Source: an uncultured Clostridia bacterium
GTDB lineage: Bacteria > Bacillota > Clostridia > Peptostreptococcales > Anaerovoracaceae
Assembly (NCBI GenBank): GCA_934277655.1
Contig: CAKQVC010000040.1
Span: 1-11,027 of the forward strand
Direction: 5' to 3'
Length of the DNA: 11,027 nucleotides
In this document: positions 1 to 4,931 of the stretch, piece after piece
Layout: each line of letters opens with the position of its first letter
Numbering within the stretch: position 1 is the stretch's first letter
The notes under the pieces: generated by a model
The model's input: the letters and a program-made list of their open reading frames with translations, nothing else
Told to the model about the DNA's origin: nothing
The model's database searches: none
Position numbers and translations under genes: made by a program

Positions 1-14
1 AGTAAGTCCAAAGG

Positions 15-33
15 GCTGCCGTTTTGCGACAGC
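15..33 (-). other. Leader hairpin just after the leftward promoter
   Basis: On the minus strand GCTGTCG, a CAAAA loop and CGGCAGC form a 7-bp stem with one G-U pair, at the very start of the transcript from the 40-68 promoter. There is no T-run after it, so it is not a simple terminator. Similar short GC-rich hairpins occur in the leaders of clostridial rRNA operons; that the next gene is 16S rRNA is inference from this resemblance only. Confidence 0.35.
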
Positions 34-39
34 TTATTT

Positions 40-68
40 ATATTACCACCTTCACCCCAAACTGTCAA
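40..68 (-). promoter_or_regulatory. Strong leftward sigma-A-type promoter
   Basis: Read on the minus strand, a perfect TTGACA (63-68) is followed after exactly 17 bases by TAATAT (40-45). Transcription would start near position 33 and leave the window within about 35 bases. The strength of the match and the hairpin that follows suggest a highly expressed or structural RNA transcript, but the transcribed gene lies outside the window. Confidence 0.7.
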
Positions 69-123
69 GCATTTTTTTCTTTATTTATGAATCAAAGGTT
101 TCCTTATCAAAGTTGAATCCTGT

Positions 124-152
124 TTGACATTTTTTCGTTTCTGTTGTAATAT
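124..152 (+). promoter_or_regulatory. Promoter of the putative antitoxin RNA
   Basis: TTGACA (124-129), a 17-base spacer and TAATAT (147-152) form a near-perfect sigma-A promoter on the plus strand. No open reading frame with a ribosome binding site follows. Within about 80 bases the transcript reaches a hairpin plus T-rich terminator (205-240). A promoter this strong reading only into the tail of a convergent small toxin gene is the usual layout of a type I antitoxin RNA. Confidence 0.7.
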
Positions 153-158
153 ATAGAA

Positions 159-242
159 AAAGGATTACCGCTTTTGGTCAGGCGGTCAGTCCCAAAACGA
201 GAATGCCGTCAAACGCTTGTTTGGCGGCTTTGGTTTATTTTG
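159..242 (+). ncRNA. Putative type I antitoxin antisense RNA
   Basis: The ~85-nt transcript is defined by the promoter at 124-152 (start inferred about 7 bases after the -10) and the hairpin terminator at 205-240. It has folding potential besides the terminator: CCGC (168-171) can pair with GCGG (182-185), or TTTTGG (172-177) with CCAAAA (192-197). Its 3' end is complementary to the stop codon and 3' untranslated region of the toxin gene on the minus strand (235-321). It could therefore base-pair with toxin mRNA tail to tail, as in the B. subtilis txpA/RatA and C. difficile type I modules. Both ends are predictions. Confidence 0.5.
205..240 (+). terminator. Terminator of antitoxin RNA; also a hairpin in the toxin 3' UTR
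   Basis: GCCGTCAAAC (205-214) pairs with GTTTGGCGGC (219-228) over ten positions, one a G-U wobble, around a GCTT loop. A T-rich stretch TTTGGTTTATTTT follows on the plus strand. On the minus strand the same bases form a hairpin just after the toxin stop codon, with one A-C mismatch and no good T-tract. Confidence 0.6.
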
Positions 243-321
243 AACTCTTTTTACAAAGAGCGATGATTCCTACAATCAGAATACCTAACTGAATTAAATC
301 AGAAAATGTAACCGTTGTCAT
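235..321 (-). CDS. Putative holin-like type I toxin, 28 aa
   Basis: This gene is too short for routine gene finding. It encodes a 28-residue peptide beginning MTTVTFSDLIQLGILIVGII and ending ALCKKSSK. Residues 1-8 are short and polar, residues 9-23 form one hydrophobic membrane segment, and the C-terminus is lysine-rich. This matches the family annotated in Firmicutes as 'putative holin-like toxin' (Hol_Tox), whose N-terminus commonly reads TVTFSDLI; such peptides are thought to insert in the host membrane when expression is not repressed. Its ATG overlaps the TGA of a 12-codon leader (318-356) that carries the strong AGGAGG site, so translation is probably coupled. A convergent promoter and terminator outline an antisense RNA over the 3' end. 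Family assignment is from recognised sequence resemblance, and toxicity is inferred. Confidence 0.65.
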   Translation of the reverse strand: MTTVTFSDLIQLGILIVGIIALCKKSSK

Positions 322-356
322 ATATCCTGCGACCAATTCGTTTTCCCTCTTGCCAT
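318..356 (-). CDS. 12-codon leader ORF coupled to the toxin
   Basis: ATG (354-356) starts MARGKTNWSQDI and ends in TGA, which overlaps the toxin ATG as ATGA. The AGGAGG ribosome binding site (362-367) lies five bases before this ATG and 40 bases before the toxin ATG, which has no good site of its own. The arrangement suggests ribosomes load on the leader and re-initiate at the toxin. Another ATG (359-361) is too close to the AGGAGG and leads to a 20-codon frame. The peptide itself is not recognised and probably has no function beyond coupling. Confidence 0.45.
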   Translation of the reverse strand: MARGKTNWSQDI

Positions 357-374
357 TTCATCCTCCTTAGTTCT

Positions 375-405
375 GTTAAGTTTCGTTTCTGTAACATAAC
401 TTAAC
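375..405 (-). repeat. Inverted repeat in the putative toxin 5' UTR
   Basis: GTTAAGTT (375-382) and AACTTAAC (398-405) form an 8-bp perfect inverted repeat around a 15-base loop. It lies only 8 bases upstream of the toxin leader's AGGAGG. It could fold in the mRNA and influence access to the ribosome binding site, a common theme in type I toxin mRNAs. It could equally be an operator. Confidence 0.45.
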
Positions 406-413
406 TATTTTTT

Positions 414-457
414 CTCTTTACTCTTAATTTTAACTCTAACTTTTAACTCTTAACTCT
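414..457. repeat. Degenerate short tandem repeat (TAACTCT-like)
   Basis: The stretch consists of imperfect 6-7-base units such as TTTAACTC, TAACT and TTAACTCT repeated about six times, reading AGAGTTA on the other strand. It sits upstream of the toxin leader, in a place where the toxin promoter would be expected, but I see no convincing -35/-10 pair in it. Such units are prone to copy-number change by slippage. Confidence 0.5.
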
Positions 458-558
458 GTCGGACATTTGTCAGATAGAATTTGTACCATAACCGTTTTTT
501 GAGCAAGAAAATCAAAAGTCAAAAATGGGGAATGGATATGAACGTTGGAATTTCAACA

Positions 559-592
559 TAAAAAAATAAGTTGGAATAAAAATTCCAACTTA
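559..592 (-). terminator. Minus-strand intrinsic terminator
   Basis: TAAGTTGGAAT (567-577) and ATTCCAACTTA (582-592) form an 11-bp perfect stem with an AAAA loop. On the minus strand it is followed by TTTTTTT (the A-run just left of 567). It would end a leftward transcript from the 590-760 block and overlaps that block's final TAA codon. Confidence 0.7.
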
Positions 593-760
593 ATTATAAA
601 CTCTTGCTCTGGCAACTGAAGTATCGTCTTGGTATAACGAATCTGTTTTTGTCCCAATAGCAAAATGTTTAGAACTCGTGTATACTCTCTCCAGAGGTAG
701 TCAAAATCAGGAGAATTGAACTTCCGGCAGAGTTTTTTCAGTTTTTATTAGGAATCTGCC
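590..760 (-). pseudogene. Unrecognised block with decayed coding appearance
   Basis: On the minus strand a frame open from 700 to the TAA at 590-592 encodes LPLERVY, then SSKHFAIGTKTDSLYQDDTS, then VARARVYN, and ends exactly at the 559-592 terminator. Upstream the same frame continues (KTEKTLPEVQFS) but is broken by two TGA codons at about 701-709. An adjacent frame is open across those stops (KFNSPDFDYLWREYTRVLN). No start codon with a ribosome binding site was found. This looks like the 3' end of a decayed gene, though a structured RNA that happens to be open in several frames is equally possible. I do not recognise the protein. Confidence 0.25.
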
Positions 761-769
761 TTTCCCCCA

Positions 770-798
770 TTGACTGCATCGTGCAAAAAATGTATAAT
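770..798 (+). promoter_or_regulatory. scfA (SCIFF) promoter
   Basis: TTGACT (770-775), a 17-base spacer and a perfect TATAAT (793-798) form a near-consensus sigma-A promoter. Transcription should start near 805, leaving a ~30-base leader with AAAGGAGG at 818-825, ten bases before the scfA ATG. The strength fits the high constitutive expression expected of a RiPP precursor. Confidence 0.75.
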
Positions 799-835
799 AA
801 AGTAATTATAAGTCTTGAAAGGAGGACGTATCAGA

Positions 836-982
836 ATGAAACGTATCGAGACAATCGAAACTCGCGATCTGGCTATGAGCGCTCAGAACGGCGGATGCGG
901 CGAATGCCAGACTTCCTGCCAGTCTGCTTGCAAAACTTCCTGCGGAGTTACAAACCAGGCATGCGAAAACGAAAACAAATAG
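836..982 (+). CDS. scfA: SCIFF ribosomal peptide precursor (six Cys in ~45 residues)
   Basis: This encodes the 48-residue precursor of a ranthipeptide/thioether RiPP. The leader is MKRIETIETRDLAMSAQNGG. The cysteine-rich core CGECQTSCQSACKTSCGVTN is followed by QACENENK. The six cysteines are at 21, 24, 28, 32, 36 and 43, with Thr at 26, 34 and 39 as possible partners. The SCIFF family is nearly universal in Clostridia, and its partner maturase joins Cys sulfur to Thr carbon. The start is set by AAAGGAGG at 818-825. A larger frame (781-1068) covers this gene in another frame and would hide it from length-based gene finding. The maturase gene follows at 1131. A terminator lies between them, so the peptide should be made in excess. 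The peptide's cellular role is not settled for the family. Confidence 0.95.
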   Translation: MKRIETIETRDLAMSAQNGGCGECQTSCQSACKTSCGVTNQACENENK

Positions 983-1002
983 AATCGGGCGTTATGTCCT
1001 GT

Positions 1003-1036
1003 CCGCCTGGACCTTATGTACAGGCGGTGTTTTTTT
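1003..1036 (+). terminator. Terminator/attenuator between scfA and scfB
   Basis: CCGCCTG (1003-1009) pairs with CAGGCGG (1021-1027) around an 11-base loop, followed by TG and a run of seven T (1030-1036). It lies 20 bases after the scfA stop codon. It probably ends most scfA transcripts, and the read-through fraction would supply the maturase. TATAAT-like sequence at 1054-1059 could instead belong to a separate weak scfB promoter, but no good -35 lies at proper spacing. Confidence 0.75.
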
Positions 1037-1130
1037 GCGTACATTCAAGAGTATATAATAGTATATAGAATATATATAAGAATCAAAAAAATCTGAATTT
1101 TGACAATTTAACAATCGAAAGGAATTTCAA

Positions 1131-2510
1131 GTGATACATCAGTATAAACTAAATGGTTACAACATCGTTCTGGATGTTTACTCCGGATCCATCCACGTTG
1201 TTGACGATGTTGCATATGACATTATTGCCATGTACGAAGAGCATGCACCAGAAGAAATCAGTCGGGAAATTTTGAGAAAATATCCAGACAGACCAGATGT
1301 TACGAAAGAAGAGATTTTAACCTGCATAGATGACATTACGCAGTTAAAAAATGCAGGAAAGCTTTTTGCACCAGATATTTATGGTAAGATCTCCGGAGAT
1401 TTCAAGAATAATTCCAGAGACATTAAAGCGCTGTGTCTCCATGTTGCACACTCCTGTAATCTAAACTGCAGCTATTGTTTTGCCAGTCAGGGAAAATACC
1501 ATGGCGAACGTGCACTCATGTCTTTGGAGGTCGGCAAACGTGCCTTGGATTTTCTGGTTGAAAACTCCGGGAATCACGTCAATCTGGAAGTTGACTTCTT
1601 TGGTGGAGAGCCTTTGATGAACTGGGATGTTGTCAAGGATCTCGTACGCTATGGCAGAAGCCTGGAAAGAGATAACCACAAGCACTTCCGCTTCACTTTG
1701 ACCACCAACGGTGTAGATGTTGACGACGACGTCATCGAATTTGCAAACAAGGAGATGCATAACGTGGTCATGAGTATCGACGGCCGCAAAGAAGTGCATG
1801 ATCGGTTCAGAAAGGACTACCAGGGAAAGGGAAGTTATGACACGATTGTACCGAAGTTTCAGGAGTTTGCCCAAAGACGTGACGGCAGAGATTATTATGT
1901 CCGGGGTACTTTTACTCACGCTAACACGGATTTTACCAACGATATTCTGCACCTTGCAGATCTGGGCTTCGCACAGCTTTCCATGGAACCGGTTGTCTGC
2001 GACCCATCGGATCCATCTGCACTGACAGAAGAAGATCTTCCAATTTTATACGAGCAGTACGAAAAGCTTGCTTACGAGATGCTGAAACGTTACAAACAAG
2101 GAAAACCTCTGACTTTCTACCACTATATGATCGACTTGAACCACGGTCCGTGCATCTATAAACGCATTGCTGGTTGTGGATCTGGAACAGAATATTTTGC
2201 GGTAACGCCGTGGGGCGATCTTTACCCTTGCCATCAGTTCGTAGGCGATGATTCTTATCTGATGGGGAACATCTGGAATGGCGTGACCAACACCAGTGTT
2301 CAAGACAAGTTCAGAAGCTGCAACGTTTATTCCAGACCGGAATGCGATGACTGCTGGGCCAGACTGTACTGTTCTGGCGGCTGCGCTGCCAACGCATATC
2401 ATGCTTCCGGCGATATCAAAGGCGTCTATGAATACGGCTGCAAATTATTCCGCAAGCGTATGGAATGCGCTATCATGCTGCAGATTGCCATGCAGAAAGA
2501 AAAAGAATAA
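1131..2510 (+). CDS. scfB: Radical SAM/SPASM SCIFF maturase
   Basis: This 459-aa cytoplasmic enzyme installs Cys-Thr thioether cross-links in the SCIFF peptide; CteB and Tte1186 are characterised family members. The N-terminal ~100 residues fit the peptide-binding RRE-type domain (begins MIHQYKLNGYNIVLDVYSGS). The radical SAM cluster motif CxxxCxxC is at C109, C113 and C116, followed by FFGGEP (156-161). The C-terminal SPASM domain has cysteines at 341, 349, 367, 397, 405, 408, 414, 418 and 437, enough for two auxiliary Fe-S clusters. Length matches the family. The start is GTG, chosen because AAAGGAA (1118-1124) lies six bases upstream and MIHQYKLNGYN fits the family N-terminus. The gene follows scfA by 148 bases across a terminator and is closed by its own terminator at 2517-2556. 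Confidence 0.95.
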   Translation: MIHQYKLNGYNIVLDVYSGSIHVVDDVAYDIIAMYEEHAPEEISREILRKYPDRPDVTKEEILTCIDDITQLKNAGKLFAPDIYGKISGDFKNNSRDIKALCLHVAHSCNLNCSYCFASQGKYHGERALMSLEVGKRALDFLVENSGNHVNLEVDFFGGEPLMNWDVVKDLVRYGRSLERDNHKHFRFTLTTNGVDVDDDVIEFANKEMHNVVMSIDGRKEVHDRFRKDYQGKGSYDTIVPKFQEFAQRRDGRDYYVRGTFTHANTDFTNDILHLADLGFAQLSMEPVVCDPSDPSALTEEDLPILYEQYEKLAYEMLKRYKQGKPLTFYHYMIDLNHGPCIYKRIAGCGSGTEYFAVTPWGDLYPCHQFVGDDSYLMGNIWNGVTNTSVQDKFRSCNVYSRPECDDCWARLYCSGGCAANAYHASGDIKGVYEYGCKLFRKRMECAIMLQIAMQKEKE

Positions 2511-2516
2511 TGATAC

Positions 2517-2556
2517 AAGAACTGCAGAATGTACACCCACTCTGCAGTTCTTTTTT
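2517..2556 (+). terminator. scfB intrinsic terminator
   Basis: AAGAACTGCAGA (2517-2528) and TCTGCAGTTCTT (2541-2552) form a 12-bp perfect stem with a 12-base loop. It runs into a T-tract (2551-2556) and starts 7 bases after the scfB stop codon. It isolates the SCIFF pair from downstream sequence. Confidence 0.9.
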
Positions 2557-2642
2557 CGTTTATGTAATGTAAGTCATAAATTTCCTGTTTTTTTCTGCGA
2601 TATTTCTTCGCAAAATCTTTTGATCTATGCCTATGAAATACC

Positions 2643-2686
2643 AAAAATTGCGAAAGCCCGCTGAGTATTTCCCAGCGAGCTTCCGC
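2643..2686 (-). terminator. Terminator of the sigma/anti-sigma transcription unit
   Basis: On the minus strand GCGGAAGCTCGCTG (2673-2686) pairs with CAGCGGGCTTTCGC (2650-2663) over 14 positions including two G-U pairs, with a 9-base loop. AATTTTTGG follows. It is convergent with the scfB terminator about 90 bases away and lies 45 bases past the end of the small gene at 2731-3015. Confidence 0.8.
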
Positions 2687-2730
2687 ATTTGTATGATCTT
2701 TAATCGAGTTTTCACTCAGATATGCACATT

Positions 2731-3015
2731 TCAGAATGCGCCGGAAAAATCGTTAGTGGTCAGGCGGCAAGGCATCGAGGAACGGAATGTACATGAAGTA
2801 CATGAGTAGCGCAGAACCAGGAAAGCAAAAGCTTTCGCAACCTCTTTTTCATCTGCCCTGCGGTTCATCAGATTTTCATAACGTTCTTTTTCAACCAGAA
2901 GCAGTGTATCTGACTGCAAAACATAGCGATGCCTCATGAACTCGTTATAGATTTCATCTGCAAGAGCACCATATGCCATCTCAAAATTCGGTTGCTTTGC
3001 CGACTTCAAAGTCAT
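2731..3015 (-). CDS. Small hypothetical protein with 3' end inside a repeat
   Basis: From ATG at 3015 (AAGGG at 3021-3025) the product is 94 aa. Residues 1-64 (MTLKSAKQPNFEMAYGALAD, then a charged helical stretch ending RRADEKEVAKAFAF) look like soluble, coding-type sequence. Residues 65-94 (LVLRYSCTSCTFRSSMPCRL, TTNDFSGAF) come from the probable repeat at 2738-2823 and do not look like a natural continuation. The gene may thus be truncated by repeat insertion. A promoter (3066-3094) lies just upstream. A GTG at 3117 would extend the frame by 34 residues, but the extension would run through that promoter and has no ribosome binding site. No family is recognised. Confidence 0.5.
   Translation of the reverse strand: MTLKSAKQPNFEMAYGALADEIYNEFMRHRYVLQSDTLLLVEKERYENLMNRRADEKEVAKAFAFLVLRYSCTSCTFRSSMPCRLTTNDFSGAF
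2738..2823. repeat. Probable dispersed intergenic repeat element
   Basis: The stretch is more GC-rich than its surroundings and begins GCGCCGGAAAAATCG. It contains the inverted repeat ATGTAC (2787-2792), ATGAA, GTACAT (2798-2803). It has the look of small non-coding repeats found between genes in some Clostridia, and it carries no credible gene of its own. Only one copy is present here, so its repetitive nature is inferred from appearance. Boundaries are approximate; the right one is where the coding sequence of the neighbouring gene loses its character. Confidence 0.35.
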
Positions 3016-3065
3016 AAGTTCCCTTCGAGAATTTTGTTCATACTCCCAATAGTCATACTGCTTAT

Positions 3066-3094
3066 AGTATACTTGATTTTCGAAAAAGAAACAA
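3066..3094 (-). promoter_or_regulatory. Promoter for the small gene downstream of anti-sigma
   Basis: On the minus strand TTGTTT (3089-3094), a 17-base spacer and TATACT (3066-3071) precede the ATG at 3015 by about 50 bases. This suggests the small gene has its own start of transcription besides read-through from the sigma operon, and supports the ATG at 3015 over the upstream GTG. Confidence 0.5.
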
Positions 3095-3122
3095 CAGAAA
3101 ATCTGAACGCCCGGCACTTCTT

Positions 3123-4169
3123 CTATCCCACCAGTTCCGACAGCCGCACATCTTCAACCGTGCAGAATTCTTCTCTATTATCCTCGATGTACTTCATAAT
3201 ATCATCCCTCGACCCGTAGAGATAAAAATTCTTCGTCATAAATATCTTTGTCTTTTCTGCGTCTGCAAGCGCATCATTGATATGCAAAAGCCCAGCTTCA
3301 CCGTAAGACCAGGAGCTTTCCCAACTGAGACCCAGCCCGTTCCACAATGCGTGATTCTCGGATAAAATCTTCAGATTGTTAATGTAGACCTCTCGAAGCT
3401 GCGATGCGTTCATATCAGTACGTTCTTCATCTTCTTCGTAAAGAACCACAGGACCATCAAGCGAAATGCCGCCCATAAAGCCCTCGCTTTTCGTATCCAT
3501 CTGCGCCCACACGGGTTCCAGATTTCTCCCTCGAAGTTCAAGCACATTATCAAGTTTTACAGGCTTATGGAGCTGCACCCGAAGCAGGATTCGTGCTGAT
3601 TTCGGCAGCTCTGCCAGATCTTCAAGTTCACTGTCATTGTATTCCATAAAGTCCGTGATGCCTGCAGCACCTGCATTTGCAATAGTTGTACGGACCACAT
3701 GACTAAGCACTCCGTCACTGTCACTTTTAACGGACAGTTCTCCTCGCACCATTTCCAAAGAAGCATTCATTTTCCCTACAACAAGTCGCTGTGTACGCGT
3801 GCCTAAGCATAGCGGGATTTCATACTTTCCGAAGCCCTTTTTCTCAATTTCCCCAATCGAATACAGCCTCGTCTGCGGGTATACGGTTTCGACATATGCT
3901 GAAAGTGTCTGAAACAGCTGACTTGCATACCCGTCTTTCGCCTCATCTGCCTTAATCGGATTTGTATTGCACAGATTCATGATCGGATTCAAGCCAAGAA
4001 AAACCAGAGCAACAATGAGCAAAACAAGCAACACGACTTTCAGCGAAGTCCGAACCATCATCTGCTTTACCCTTTTTTCAATCAGACGGTCTAAATCTAC
4101 TTCCGTCTCCATCTTCATATCTTCCAGAGCAAGATCAAATTCATCTCTTTTGTTTTCAGTATTATTCAT
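3123..4169 (-). CDS. Membrane anti-sigma factor (Sigma_reg N/C type)
   Basis: This 348-aa protein is predicted to hold the adjacent ECF sigma factor inactive at the membrane. Residues 1-41 form a charged cytoplasmic segment (FDLALEDMKMETEVDLDRLI) that would bind sigma. Residues 43-62 (LKVVLLVLLIVALVFLGL) are one transmembrane helix. The remaining ~285 residues are extracytoplasmic and fit the regulatory C-terminal domain of anti-sigma proteins such as YhdL-like regulators. The start is ATG at 4169, which has AGGAGG at 4176-4181 six bases upstream. An in-frame ATG at 4184 abuts the same AGGAGG and has no site of its own. The gene overlaps the sigma gene's last codons (4162-4169), implying translational coupling. 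The family call rests on architecture and neighbour; the inducing signal is unknown. Confidence 0.8.
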   Translation of the reverse strand: MNNTENKRDEFDLALEDMKMETEVDLDRLIEKRVKQMMVRTSLKVVLLVLLIVALVFLGLNPIMNLCNTNPIKADEAKDGYASQLFQTLSAYVETVYPQTRLYSIGEIEKKGFGKYEIPLCLGTRTQRLVVGKMNASLEMVRGELSVKSDSDGVLSHVVRTTIANAGAAGITDFMEYNDSELEDLAELPKSARILLRVQLHKPVKLDNVLELRGRNLEPVWAQMDTKSEGFMGGISLDGPVVLYEEDEERTDMNASQLREVYINNLKILSENHALWNGLGLSWESSWSYGEAGLLHINDALADAEKTKIFMTKNFYLYGSRDDIMKYIEDNREEFCTVEDVRLSELVG

Positions 4170-4662
4170 TTGTGTCCTCCTCATTTTCCATCATTTTTAT
4201 CAGTGCCTTCTTTGCACGCGACCGTATCTGCCTTACATTCGCCTCCGTTATTGCGTGTGCTTTGGCAATCTGTTCGTCGCCAAGCTCCAGATAAACGCTT
4301 TCAATCATAATCGTCCTCTGTCGCAAAGGCAGCGATGCAATCATGGCTGCAAGCCTGGCTTTCTTCTCATTGTGGATTAAACTTTCCAGCAGGTCATAGC
4401 AATCTGCTAAATCCGTCGTCTCCGGCTCATTATCTGCACGATATTTTTCCATTCGTATCGAATTCAAAAAATCATTTCGAATTACGCGGTTTGCCCACGC
4501 AAGAAAGCTCCCCGAGGGCTTGTACAACAAAATGGCCTTCAGAAATGCACTCTGCACTAAATCCTCTGCCGTGTGCCTGTCACGCGTATAGGAACAGGCA
4601 ATGACCATGAGCGATTCGTAGTATCTGCTATAAAGTTGTTCCATCAGTCCGCCTTTATTCAT
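4162..4662 (-). CDS. ECF-type RNA polymerase sigma factor
   Basis: This 166-aa group 4 sigma factor directs RNA polymerase to a small stress or envelope regulon. Region 2 spans about residues 7-70, with the typical core-binding stretch around RDRHTAEDLVQSAFLKAI (28-44) followed by GSFLAWANRVIRNDFLNSIR (51-70). Region 4 spans about 104-155 (LASLPLRQRTIMIESVYLEL through the HTH with ITEANVRQIRSRAKKAL). Length is normal for the class. The start at 4662 is backed by GGAGG at 4670-4674; a second ATG at codon 7 has a poorer site. It is co-transcribed with the overlapping anti-sigma gene downstream. It might activate its own promoter, but no clear TGAAAC/CGTC-type ECF signature is visible upstream. 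Confidence 0.92.
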   Translation of the reverse strand: MNKGGLMEQLYSRYYESLMVIACSYTRDRHTAEDLVQSAFLKAILLYKPSGSFLAWANRVIRNDFLNSIRMEKYRADNEPETTDLADCYDLLESLIHNEKKARLAAMIASLPLRQRTIMIESVYLELGDEQIAKAHAITEANVRQIRSRAKKALIKMMENEEDTNE

Positions 4663-4693
4663 CTGCCGTCCTCCCCCCTTCTACTTATTAAAC

Positions 4694-4722
4694 ACTATAG
4701 CATAGAATTTGTGACAGGTTAA
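4694..4722 (-). promoter_or_regulatory. Candidate promoter of the sigma/anti-sigma operon
   Basis: On the minus strand TATAGT (4694-4699) lies 17 bases after TTAACC (4717-4722), about 30 bases before the sigma start codon. The -35 is weak. The overlapping bases TGTCACAAA (4708-4716) could be part of a different, ECF-type recognition element. Which polymerase form uses it is unclear. Confidence 0.4.
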
Positions 4723-4865
4723 ATAAAAAATAAATATCGTAAATTTCAATAATAAGTCGCACATTGAACCTGATATGGCAAATGATCCGCTGTTTATGAC
4801 AGGGCACACCTGCAGGCTGCCTGGTCTTGCACTGGACACACTGCAAGAATAACCGCAAAAGGAGT

Positions 4866-4913
4866 AAAAAAAAATGCTGCAAATTCGTACAATTAACATA
4901 CTGAATTTGCAGC
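4866..4913 (-). terminator. Terminator of the dipeptidase-permease operon
   Basis: GCTGCAAATTC (4876-4886) and GAATTTGCAGC (4903-4913) form an 11-bp perfect stem with a 16-base loop. On the minus strand it is followed by a run of nine T (4866-4874). It lies 18 bases after the permease stop codon. On the plus strand a weaker T-run follows at 4919-4924, so it may act in both directions. Confidence 0.9.
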
Positions 4914-4931
4914 GAGGATTTTTTCTATGAC

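Noticed and set aside
176..185. GGTCAGGCGG also present at 2758-2767
   Set aside because: A single shared 10-mer with no similarity on either side; most likely chance.
781..1068. 95-codon plus-strand frame starting with GTG
   Set aside because: It overlaps the SCIFF gene in another frame, has no ribosome binding site before its start, and runs through the scfA terminator.
1461..1952. 163-codon minus-strand frame inside scfB
   Set aside because: It is fully antisense to a clearly real radical SAM gene, lacks a Shine-Dalgarno site, and its translation has no recognisable domain.
2627..2809. 60-codon plus-strand frame between scfB and the small gene
   Set aside because: It runs through the minus-strand terminator hairpin and the probable repeat element and has no ribosome binding site.
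3016..3117. GTG-initiated N-terminal extension of the small gene at 2731-3015
   Set aside because: It would be translated through a good promoter (3066-3094) and has no ribosome binding site; ATG at 3015 is better supported.
4826..4847. CTTGCA...TGCAAG inverted repeat between the permease terminator and the sigma gene
   Set aside because: It has only 6 bp with a 10-base loop and is far from any promoter element, so there is no support for operator function.
4681..4899. 72-codon minus-strand frame upstream of the sigma gene
   Set aside because: It covers the promoter area and starts inside the permease operon's terminator; composition is Cys/Phe/Ser-rich without domain features.
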